Positions 1-6,314 of a DNA stretch of 37,806 nucleotides are shown here, one piece after another. The DNA is from a virus: positions 1 through 37,806 of the IMG/VR virus record IMGVR_UViG_3300025093_000054; one strand, given 5' to 3'. A model generated the notes under the pieces. That model saw only the letters and a list, made by a program, of their open reading frames with translations. It did not search any database and had not been told where the DNA came from. Position numbers and translations under genes: made by a program. Positions within the stretch are counted from its first letter, which is position 1; every line of letters begins with the position of its first letter.

Positions 1-35
1 ATACCAAAGGAACGCCGTGGTGATTTTTCCGAAAA

Positions 36-52
36 AGTTCGAATGCACTTTT
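36..52 (+). promoter_or_regulatory. Recurrent near-palindrome, copy 1
   Basis: The core 12-mer at 37-48 reads GTTCGAATGCAC and is followed by TTTT. It matches the window-wide consensus GTKCRATTGAAC at most positions. It lies 24 bases upstream of the first lysis gene, just before its GGAG ribosome-binding site. It could be an operator, a promoter part or a leader RNA hairpin. The role is inferred only from recurrence. Confidence 0.5.
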
Positions 53-75
53 GTGCGGCGTTAGGAGTTTGAATA

Positions 76-354
76 ATGTCCCACCAAGCTGAAAGTTGGC
101 ACCTTAACAAGAGCGTCCCCATTACGCTAATCATCGGCTTGGCGATACAGGCTGCTGGGGTTATCTGGATGTTTTCGTCGATGAGAAGCGACATCGACAA
201 CAACCAAGACCGGCTCACCAAAGTGGAAACTCATATCAGGCAGATTGAAACTGTAGCCCAAGCACAGGCTGTGCAGCTTGGGAGAATTGAAACGAGGCTG
301 GATGCACTGATGGATCAATCTGATCGCATCCTGCGGGCTTTGGAAGCAAAGTAA
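76..354 (+). CDS. Small membrane protein, holin-like candidate
   Basis: This 92-aa protein has one hydrophobic segment at about residues 15-35, followed by a charged, heptad-like helical region rich in Gln, Arg and Glu that should form a coiled coil. Its ATG follows a GGAG ribosome-binding site in the sequence TTAGGAGTTTGAATA. It is the first of five closely packed genes that include an amidase and a spanin pair, so a role in lysis, as holin or holin partner, is likely from context. I do not recognise a named family. A small virion or tail-associated membrane protein is the alternative. The topology is read directly from the sequence; the function is inferred. Confidence 0.7.
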   Translation: MSHQAESWHLNKSVPITLIIGLAIQAAGVIWMFSSMRSDIDNNQDRLTKVETHIRQIETVAQAQAVQLGRIETRLDALMDQSDRILRALEAK

Positions 355-355
355 A

Positions 356-823
356 ATGATCGATCCGCTCACGGCGCTGTCTGTAGCGGCGAGTGCTGTG
401 AGCAACGCCCAGACACTTATTGCTGCGGGCAGGGATGCTACATCTGCACTCGCTAAATTCGCTGGCGCTGTGAGCGACGTAAATTACGCTGCGGAGAAGG
501 CCAAAAACCCCAGCATCTGGAAGAGCCTGACCGGATCAGCAGAAGCTGAAGCAATAGAAATATTTGCTGCTCAGAAAAAAATTGAGCAGATGAAACGGGA
601 CATTGAAACGCTTATTGGCTTTACTTACGGTCAAAAGGGTTTGGAAGAGTACAAAGATACATTGCGCCGCGTCCGCGTCCAACGCCAAAAAACCGCGTAC
701 CGTAAAGAAGAAATCAAAGACGCTATCATCACATGGACACTCGGCACGTTGATCGTGTTGGCAGGTGTAGCCGGATTGGCGATTTTGATGTATGTAATCG
801 GCAAGAAACAAGGAAAATGGTGA
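356..823 (+). CDS. Protein with C-terminal membrane segment, lysis-cassette candidate
   Basis: This is a 155-aa protein. Residues 1-45 are Ala/Ser-rich and helical. The middle (about 65-120) is a charged Lys/Glu/Arg helix. Residues about 124-148 form one strong transmembrane segment (motif LGTLIVLAGVAGLAILMYVI), followed by a basic tail, so it looks tail-anchored. It starts one base after the preceding stop, and its TGA overlaps the ATG of the amidase gene as TGATG, which implies translational coupling. No named domain is recognised. A holin or antiholin role is plausible because the amidase lacks a cleavable export signal, but that is inference from the neighbourhood. Confidence 0.7.
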   Translation: MIDPLTALSVAASAVSNAQTLIAAGRDATSALAKFAGAVSDVNYAAEKAKNPSIWKSLTGSAEAEAIEIFAAQKKIEQMKRDIETLIGFTYGQKGLEEYKDTLRRVRVQRQKTAYRKEEIKDAIITWTLGTLIVLAGVAGLAILMYVIGKKQGKW

Positions 824-1470
824 TGCGCAAGATCGACGAAATTATCATTCATTGCACCGCAACCCGCCCCAATTGGTGGGAGGACAAAACCACCGACGAA
901 AAGGTTGCTGAAATAAGGCGGTGGCATGTCGAAGACAACGGCTGGTCAGACATCGGCTACCACTACCTAATCGACCGCGATGGTACGGTGGCAAAGGGAC
1001 GCCCAGTCGAAAAGGCTGGGGCGCACTGCAAGGGCCACAACAGTACCACTATCGGCGTGTCTTTGTTTGGCGGGCATGGGTCCAGCGAACGCGACACGTT
1101 TAACGAACACTTTACGGTCGAACAAAACAAAGCCCTGCGCGAATTGCTTGCCGATCTGTCCGATACTTACGGCATCAAAAAAATTACCGGCCACAACCAA
1201 TATGCGCCTAAAGCCTGCCCCGGTTTTGACGTGCCTCGGTGGCTGGCTCGTAAGCCTGCCGCGCCAGAGCGCAAGAAAGTCGCGCAGAGCCGCACTGTGC
1301 AGGCATCAGCCACACAGGTAGCCACGGGCGCAGGCGGCGCTGTAGCGGCTATAGCGGCGCTGGATGGTACTGCCCAGCTTGTCGCCATCGGCGGCTCTGT
1401 GCTGGTCATCCTGCTGGGCCTGTGGATCATGCGTGAACGGTTGAAGGGGTGGGGCAATGGTCGGCGCTAA
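823..1470 (+). CDS. N-acetylmuramoyl-L-alanine amidase (T7-lysozyme-like) with C-terminal membrane segment
   Basis: This endolysin should cut the amide bond between N-acetylmuramate and L-alanine in peptidoglycan. With the start at 823 (TGATG overlap with the previous gene, AAGGA upstream), residues 3-140 form an Amidase_2 domain. Candidate zinc ligands are H10 (IIHCTAT), H124 (TGHNQY) and C132 (ACPGF), with Y46 and K130 at positions matching T7 lysozyme catalytic residues. The T7 enzyme ends near residue 150. This one continues to 215 aa with an Ala/Gly-rich linker and a hydrophobic segment at about 187-204, then a basic tail. That extension suggests membrane tethering and is unusual for the family. 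An alternative ATG lies at 817. The spanin genes follow directly. Confidence 0.93.
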   Translation: MRKIDEIIIHCTATRPNWWEDKTTDEKVAEIRRWHVEDNGWSDIGYHYLIDRDGTVAKGRPVEKAGAHCKGHNSTTIGVSLFGGHGSSERDTFNEHFTVEQNKALRELLADLSDTYGIKKITGHNQYAPKACPGFDVPRWLARKPAAPERKKVAQSRTVQASATQVATGAGGAVAAIAALDGTAQLVAIGGSVLVILLGLWIMRERLKGWGNGRR

Positions 1471-1690
1471 ACTGAAACTCTACGCCTTGATCGGGTTGGC
1501 GTTCGTGGCTGCTGTTCTAGGCATCTACAAGGCTGGCGCACGGGCTGGCGTGGATCGTATGCGCCAAAAAATAGACCAGCGGCGATTGGATAACTTTGCC
1601 GCCGCCAAGGAGGTAAGTGATGAAGTGGAAATCTTGGACGATGTTGGCTTGTCTGACCGTGCTAATAAGTGGCTGCGGCGTAAAGATTAG
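1457..1690 (+). CDS. Rz-like inner-membrane spanin (i-spanin) candidate
   Basis: This 77-aa protein has an N-terminal transmembrane segment (about residues 7-25) and a short charged helical periplasmic domain, the layout of an Rz-type i-spanin. It overlaps the amidase gene by 14 bases. A lipoprotein gene starts inside it in another frame, which is the classical overlapping Rz/Rz1 arrangement. I-spanins join outer-membrane o-spanins to disrupt the outer membrane after the wall is cut. The protein is shorter than lambda Rz, and no sequence family is recognised. The assignment rests on topology and gene order. Confidence 0.72.
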   Translation: MVGAKLKLYALIGLAFVAAVLGIYKAGARAGVDRMRQKIDQRRLDNFAAAKEVSDEVEILDDVGLSDRANKWLRRKD

Positions 1691-1832
1691 CGGGGATAGC
1701 TATTGCGACATTGCTGGGCCGTTGCTGTTCGACAGCCAGAAAACGGTAGATTGGCTGCTTGCCAATGATCGGACCTTGCTGGTGGATGTAATTGTCCACA
1801 ACGAGACGCAGGACAGAATTTGCGGATCGTGA
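1620..1832 (+). CDS. Rz1-like outer-membrane lipoprotein (o-spanin) candidate
   Basis: This 70-aa protein starts with a basic N-terminus, a hydrophobic stretch and a lipobox (LISGC, Cys near residue 19), so signal peptidase II should process it to a lipoprotein. The ATG at 1620 follows a strong AAGGAGG box with a six-base spacer; a GTG at 1617 is an alternative start. The gene begins inside the i-spanin gene in a different frame and ends after it, an overlapping spanin pair. The mature part is about 52 residues with two further Cys residues (GDSYCD and DRICGS) that could form a disulfide. Confidence 0.75.
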   Translation: MKWKSWTMLACLTVLISGCGVKISGDSYCDIAGPLLFDSQKTVDWLLANDRTLLVDVIVHNETQDRICGS

Positions 1833-1838
1833 TATAAT
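1810..1838 (+). promoter_or_regulatory. Candidate sigma70-type promoter before structural genes
   Basis: AGGACA at 1810-1815 and TATAAT at 1833-1838 are separated by 17 bases. TG at 1830-1831 adds an extended -10 element. The -10 box overlaps the stop region of the o-spanin gene, and the 704-aa structural gene starts 41 bases downstream. The match is visible in the sequence; its activity is unproven. Confidence 0.5.
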
Positions 1839-1878
1839 GTCGAAAAACTTGAGCAAGAAATGACGAGAAAGTAAACAA

Positions 1879-3993
1879 ATGCCCCTGACAAAGCTTCAGT
1901 TCCGTCCGGGAATCGACCGAGAGGCCACGTCTTATGCAGATGAAGGTGGCTGGTTCGATATGGACAAGGTGCGTTTTCGTCTAGGGTTTCCTGAAAAAAT
2001 AGGCGGATGGACACGGCAAGGCACTGCAAGCTTTCTTGGTACATGTCGTGGCATCCACCCATGGATCACGCTTAGTGGAGACCAGCTCTTGGGGGTTGGC
2101 ACCAACCTAAAGTATTATGTCAACGAGGGCGGGGGGTATAACGATGTCACGCCGGTCAGATTAACCACTGCTGCTGGTGATGTTACATTTTCCGCGTCTG
2201 CAAATACGCTCGCGTCTGATGTGGCTGTAGACGACACAACAATTTCACTGACCAGCTCGACTGGGTTTCCCGTTACTGGCCGAATCAAAATCGACAGTGA
2301 GATCATTACATACTCTAGCGTTTCTGGTAATGACTTGATTGGATGCGAGCGTGGTCAGAGCGGCACTACAGCCGCGACTCATACTGCCACTACGGCAGTT
2401 CTATGCTCGACGATTATCGTGGATGACGCTGGTCACGGCGCTTTAGATAACGACTTCGTTACATTCAGTGGGGCTGTAACTCTTGGCGATCAGATCACCG
2501 CTGACAGGCTCAACCAAGAATACCAGATTATTTATATCTCTTCTACGGACCAATATTATATCGACGCCCGTACCGTATCGACCATACCTTCCATAACCAC
2601 AACAAGTGGCCTTGATGAAGAGTATGTGTTTGCCACAGCAACGGACAGTGGGAATGGTGGTGCGTCAGTCGTTGGCGCTTACCAGATCAACACAGGTCTC
2701 GACACATCTATCATCGGCACTGGCTGGGGTGCCGGTACATGGGGGCGGGGGACTTGGGGGTCCAGCGCCTCTACAACGACTTCTGGTGAGTCATTACGGC
2801 TCTGGTCGCATGACAACTTTGGGGAAGACCTTTTGTTTAACCCGCGTGGCGGTGGGATTTACTATTTAGACACCAGCAGTGGTCTTTCGAATCGCGCTGT
2901 ATCCTTGTCTGATCTTGCTGGAGCAGACACAACTCCCACAATTGCCAACACCGTCATGGTTTCAGACAACAGCAGGCACGTTCTTGCTTTTGGCTGTGAT
3001 GGGGAGTTTTCCCCCGGCGTCCAAGACCCACTGCTTATTCGATTCAGCAGTCAAGAAAGCCTGACGGACTGGTCTGCACAGATCGACAACTCAGCTGGTG
3101 ATCTACGAATTGGCACAGGCTCTGAAATCGTTACCGCGATAGAAACCCGTCAGCAAATTCTTGTCTTTACAGATGTGTCTTTGCACTCTTTGCAGTTTTT
3201 GGGACCGCCGTTTACTTTCGGCATAAACATGCTGTCGGACAATATTGCTATCGCCAGCCCCAATGCGCTGGCGTCTGCGCAAGACACCGTCTACTGGATG
3301 GGGAAGTCAGAGTTCTATGCCTACTCAGGCTCTGTGCAGCGCCTTCCATGTACGGTACGCGACTATGTCTTCAACGACTTCAATGAGTTTCAGTCGGAAA
3401 AAGTTTTTGCCACAACAGTGACGGCTTTCTCTGAGGTCTGGTGGTTTTATCCCTCTGCATCAAGCGATGAGGCGAATAGGTACGTTGTTTACAACTACGA
3501 ACAAAACATCTGGTACTATGGCACGATGTCCCGCACGGCGGCTGTAGATCGTGGTACGCAGAGAAATCCTATATTCGCTTCTTCGGATCATTACCTGTAT
3601 TACCATGAAGACGGGTTTGATGACGGGAGTGTTTTGCCCGCTGTCGGGATTGCGGCATATATTGAGTCTGCGCAGATGAGCATACAGAGCGGCGACAGCT
3701 TTGCGTTCATTAGCCGTGTGATACCAGACCTAACATTCCGAAACTCAACATCGTCTACGCCAGTAGCTGACTTTACAATCAAGGCTCGAAACTTTCCCGG
3801 AGGAGCATATCTTCAGTCCAACGACCTGAGCGTATCAAAGACAGCATCTGTTCCTGTGGAGCAGTTCACGGAGCAACTGTATATGCGGGTCAGGGGTCGA
3901 AGCTTTGCCTTCCGTATTGACTCTACAGAGACTGGCGTCTCGTGGCGTCTTGGTATTCCTCGTGTAGATATACGACAGGACGGGAGGCGTTAA
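1879..3993 (+). CDS. Beta-rich phage structural protein (tail/connector candidate)
   Basis: This 704-aa protein begins MPLTKLQFRPGIDRE and continues with a GGW...DKVRFR.GFPEKIGGW motif. From memory this opening is typical of a structural protein widespread in marine podovirus and metagenomic phage genomes. It is rich in Ser, Thr, Gly, aromatic residues and predicted beta strands. Residues about 117-174 contain a small-module pattern (GFPVTGRIKIDSE, then RGQSGTTAATH) seen in several phage virion proteins. It probably belongs to the tail hub or head-tail connector region, but the exact part is unknown. A promoter-like extended -10 lies just upstream. The Shine-Dalgarno match is weak. Its TAA overlaps the next ATG. 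Confidence 0.75.
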   Translation: MPLTKLQFRPGIDREATSYADEGGWFDMDKVRFRLGFPEKIGGWTRQGTASFLGTCRGIHPWITLSGDQLLGVGTNLKYYVNEGGGYNDVTPVRLTTAAGDVTFSASANTLASDVAVDDTTISLTSSTGFPVTGRIKIDSEIITYSSVSGNDLIGCERGQSGTTAATHTATTAVLCSTIIVDDAGHGALDNDFVTFSGAVTLGDQITADRLNQEYQIIYISSTDQYYIDARTVSTIPSITTTSGLDEEYVFATATDSGNGGASVVGAYQINTGLDTSIIGTGWGAGTWGRGTWGSSASTTTSGESLRLWSHDNFGEDLLFNPRGGGIYYLDTSSGLSNRAVSLSDLAGADTTPTIANTVMVSDNSRHVLAFGCDGEFSPGVQDPLLIRFSSQESLTDWSAQIDNSAGDLRIGTGSEIVTAIETRQQILVFTDVSLHSLQFLGPPFTFGINMLSDNIAIASPNALASAQDTVYWMGKSEFYAYSGSVQRLPCTVRDYVFNDFNEFQSEKVFATTVTAFSEVWWFYPSASSDEANRYVVYNYEQNIWYYGTMSRTAAVDRGTQRNPIFASSDHYLYYHEDGFDDGSVLPAVGIAAYIESAQMSIQSGDSFAFISRVIPDLTFRNSTSSTPVADFTIKARNFPGGAYLQSNDLSVSKTASVPVEQFTEQLYMRVRGRSFAFRIDSTETGVSWRLGIPRVDIRQDGRR

Positions 3994-4292
3994 TGTCGAG
4001 CAGGAATACAGCTCTTCCGTTTTTCCCTGTCCCTCCGTCAGATTACAGACAAGACTACATGAGAGAGATCGTACGGTCTTTTTCTGTGTATCTGGCTTCC
4101 ATACAAAACCCCGGAGAGGGCCGGAATACATTCACTGTGTTTACCAATCTTCAGGAAGACGATTACGCCCTAGAAACAGGTGCCACCTTCCAAGTGGATG
4201 GCACACTAAAAATTGTTCTATTGAACAAACCACACCCAAGAGGGGTTTCTTCTACAGCCTCGGTTGGGACAGTAACGGTCAGCACACCATGA
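3993..4292 (+). CDS. Small virion-region protein, unknown
   Basis: This 99-aa protein has its start at 3993, where GGGAGG precedes a TAATG overlap with the structural gene. The N-terminal half (SDYRQDYMREIVRSFSVYL) is helical. The C-terminal half is Thr/Val-rich and beta-like (TFQVDGTLKIVLL, TASVGTVTVS). No family is recognised. Coupling to the structural gene upstream and a zinc-ribbon gene downstream suggests a minor virion or assembly protein. A copy of the recurrent palindrome (GTTCTATTGAAC, 4215-4226) lies inside the coding sequence without the TTTT tail. Confidence 0.65.
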   Translation: MSSRNTALPFFPVPPSDYRQDYMREIVRSFSVYLASIQNPGEGRNTFTVFTNLQEDDYALETGATFQVDGTLKIVLLNKPHPRGVSSTASVGTVTVSTP

Positions 4293-4519
4293 CAGACACC
4301 ATTATTACAATGCCTAACGGCTCCAAGTGGCACCCGTCTTCCTCTACGGATTCAGTCAGATGTGTGTCTTGTGGCAATCTCGTGGACACGCCAGAGGAAA
4401 TTGCGTCGTACCCGGACGGCAATTGTCCGTCCTGTGGGGGCCAATGGACTGGCTCTGAATCTCGCAGCACAGCCATTACAGTGACGGCACCCTCTCCCAT
4501 TTCTGGGGGTACGCTGTAA
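4289..4519 (+). CDS. Small zinc-ribbon protein
   Basis: This 76-aa protein contains two CxxC knuckles (CVSC near residue 25 and CPSC near residue 46), a treble-clef or zinc-ribbon pattern. The C-terminus is a Thr/Ser-rich beta-like tail (TAITVTAPSPISGGT). ATG overlaps the preceding TGA as ATGA, so translation is coupled. Small zinc-ribbon proteins of this kind occur among virion genes of marine phages, but the function is unknown. Confidence 0.7.
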   Translation: MTDTIITMPNGSKWHPSSSTDSVRCVSCGNLVDTPEEIASYPDGNCPSCGGQWTGSESRSTAITVTAPSPISGGTL

Positions 4520-4547
4520 TGACTGGAAAGATTTTCACCAAGATGGT

Positions 4548-4566
4548 AAAGTTCGATTGAACTTTT
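4548..4566 (+). promoter_or_regulatory. Recurrent near-palindrome, copy 2
   Basis: The core GTTCGATTGAAC at 4551-4562 is flanked by AAA and TTTT and is followed at once by the GGAGG ribosome-binding site of the 432-aa gene. As RNA it could fold into AAAGUUC / GAACUUU with a four-base loop. A 13-codon frame (4519-4560), coupled to the previous stop, ends inside the motif. Confidence 0.6.
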
Positions 4567-4578
4567 GGAGGTAATGAT

Positions 4579-5877
4579 ATGCTACCAGCACTCTTCGGCC
4601 TGTTGGGAAGTGGCATAGCAGGCACAAGCGCACTCGGCGGAATTGCTGCTGGGCTGTCCCCTCTCGCTGCTGGTGCAATCGGGTCTGGACTTGGTTCATT
4701 CATTCAGACAGGTGATCTGGGCGAAGGGCTAAAGGCCGGTCTAATGTCTTTTGCTGGCGGCAAGCTGATGGGCAATCTGATGAATAGCGCGTCCTCTGGG
4801 GCTATGGCATCTGGCGCAGCGCCTGCTGCCGCTTCATCCGCAACGCCTTCTGCGACTGCAGTTACCGAATCCCTGCGCCCCATGATGCGTCCTGATGCGG
4901 CTGCTGCTGCCATTCCAGAGGCTGGTGGCATCATGGATATTGGTAAGCGTGGGTTTGATTTTGGAAAAACGGCAGAGGGTATCGGATCGACCGTTGGCTC
5001 AATGTTGTCTCCGGGAGTCATGCCGGGTGGATTAACAGTGGATTCAAGTAAAGATGAAGTTCGGGAGGTTCCGGGGGGACGAGACATGAGCGGCGTAAGG
5101 TTCCCTGAGCCGGGAAGTCGCAGAAGTCGTGGTTCGGGGGAGTTCGACTACAACTTCCCCGGTCCATACGTTCGACCACCCACTCAAGCGGCCCCCATTA
5201 CTCCCGTGCCTGAGCCACGGAGGGCCACTGTAGGCACCTCCCCCACAGGATCGGCATTCGCAGGTGGCGGCATGCTTGCGCCGTATGCGCGTCCCACCAT
5301 GATGGGCATGGAAACACGTCTGGCGGCTGGCGGTTTGGCTGATCTTGCAGAGATCGATGTAATGGAAGAAATGCCCATGGATATGCCAGCTGACATGCCA
5401 ATGGACATGCCAATGGAAACTCCAGAGGAAAGCTCCACAAGCGCTTCACCTAACGACAAGGAAGTCATCGTCGATGCCGTCAAGGCAATCAAGTCTGGCA
5501 CTCCTGATGACATGAACAAAGTCGCTCTTGCGAATTTCGTTCAGAGATTTGGCGAAGAAGCCCTGATGGATTTGGTCGATAGTGTTCAGCGTGGCGACTT
5601 CGAAGATATCGCTAACGCTAACGAAGGTTTGATCAAGGGTCCGGGTGATGCCATGGAAGACCTTGTGCCAGCCACGAACACCGAAAATGGCGAGGACATT
5701 CTTCTATCCGGTGAAGAGTTTATTGTTCCGGGAGACGTTGTGAGCGGCCTCGGTAACGGCTCTTCTGAGGCGGGGGCTGACGAACTGTACAAGATGATGG
5801 ATCGCGTGCGTGTGGCAAGAACAGGCACTCCTGAGCAGCCCCCCCAGATTAAAGCTGGAGGTCTTTTGCCAGCATGA
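4579..5877 (+). CDS. Gly/Ala-rich virion protein with Met-Pro repeat
   Basis: This is a 432-aa protein. Residues 1-75 are a hydrophobic Gly/Ala/Leu-rich stretch (LFGLLGSGIAGTSALGG) that resembles membrane-active segments of phage internal virion proteins. The middle is Pro/Gly/Arg-rich and probably disordered. Residues about 263-278 carry the tandem Met-Pro repeat PMDMPADMPMDMPMET. The C-terminal third has the motif LSGEEFIVPGDVVSGLGNGS followed by DELYKMMDRVR, which from memory recurs in uncharacterised marine podovirus virion proteins. A clear GGAGG box precedes the ATG, directly after a recurrent palindrome. It is likely an internal or ejected virion protein; this is inference. Confidence 0.72.
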   Translation: MLPALFGLLGSGIAGTSALGGIAAGLSPLAAGAIGSGLGSFIQTGDLGEGLKAGLMSFAGGKLMGNLMNSASSGAMASGAAPAAASSATPSATAVTESLRPMMRPDAAAAAIPEAGGIMDIGKRGFDFGKTAEGIGSTVGSMLSPGVMPGGLTVDSSKDEVREVPGGRDMSGVRFPEPGSRRSRGSGEFDYNFPGPYVRPPTQAAPITPVPEPRRATVGTSPTGSAFAGGGMLAPYARPTMMGMETRLAAGGLADLAEIDVMEEMPMDMPADMPMDMPMETPEESSTSASPNDKEVIVDAVKAIKSGTPDDMNKVALANFVQRFGEEALMDLVDSVQRGDFEDIANANEGLIKGPGDAMEDLVPATNTENGEDILLSGEEFIVPGDVVSGLGNGSSEAGADELYKMMDRVRVARTGTPEQPPQIKAGGLLPA

Positions 5878-6314
5878 AAGACATGACCGAAAATGTAGAG
5901 ATTTTTTATGTTCCAAATGAAATTGTCCCTGAAGTGTGGGGCGAGGTTCAGGAGCTTATGGAGAAGTCGATTGCTACATCAGGCGGCAATTTCTTCCCAC
6001 ATGACGTGCTAGATCATATCATGGAAGGTTTCTACATGCTTTGGATTGCAAAAGTTGATGGTGAGATTGTTGCTGGAATAACGACAAGGGTTATAGAATA
6101 TCCCAATGCCCGGTCACTTTCTATGGACTGGATCGGCGGCAGTCAGATGCAAAAATGGTTACCAATTGCTCACGAGATCATAGTGGATCATGCCAAGGCA
6201 AATGGTTGCAGTCAGATTGAAGGCTATGGTCGCAAGGCTTGGGGCCGATGGCTTGCTAAGTATGGCTGGAAGCCAAATTATATTGCGTTCAAGATGGAGC
6301 TAGGAAATGGGTAA
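5874..6314 (+). CDS. GNAT-like acetyltransferase-fold protein
   Basis: This 146-aa protein is compatible with a small GNAT fold: helical N-terminus, strands in FYMLWIAKVDGEIVAGITTRVI (residues about 52-73), a central helix (IAHEIIVDHAKANGC) and a C-terminal GYGRKAWGRWLAKYGW.P segment that resembles the end of GNAT domains. The canonical Q/RxxGxG/A acetyl-CoA loop is not clear, so activity is uncertain. ATG overlaps the previous TGA; a second in-frame ATG lies at 5883. Similar GNAT-like genes sit between virion genes in other marine phages, perhaps modifying virion or host proteins. That role is speculative. Confidence 0.68.
   Translation: MKDMTENVEIFYVPNEIVPEVWGEVQELMEKSIATSGGNFFPHDVLDHIMEGFYMLWIAKVDGEIVAGITTRVIEYPNARSLSMDWIGGSQMQKWLPIAHEIIVDHAKANGCSQIEGYGRKAWGRWLAKYGWKPNYIAFKMELGNG

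Noticed and set aside
4519-4560. 13-codon peptide coupled to the zinc-ribbon gene
   Set aside because: It is too short to judge and its end lies inside the recurrent palindrome. It was recorded only in the motif entry.
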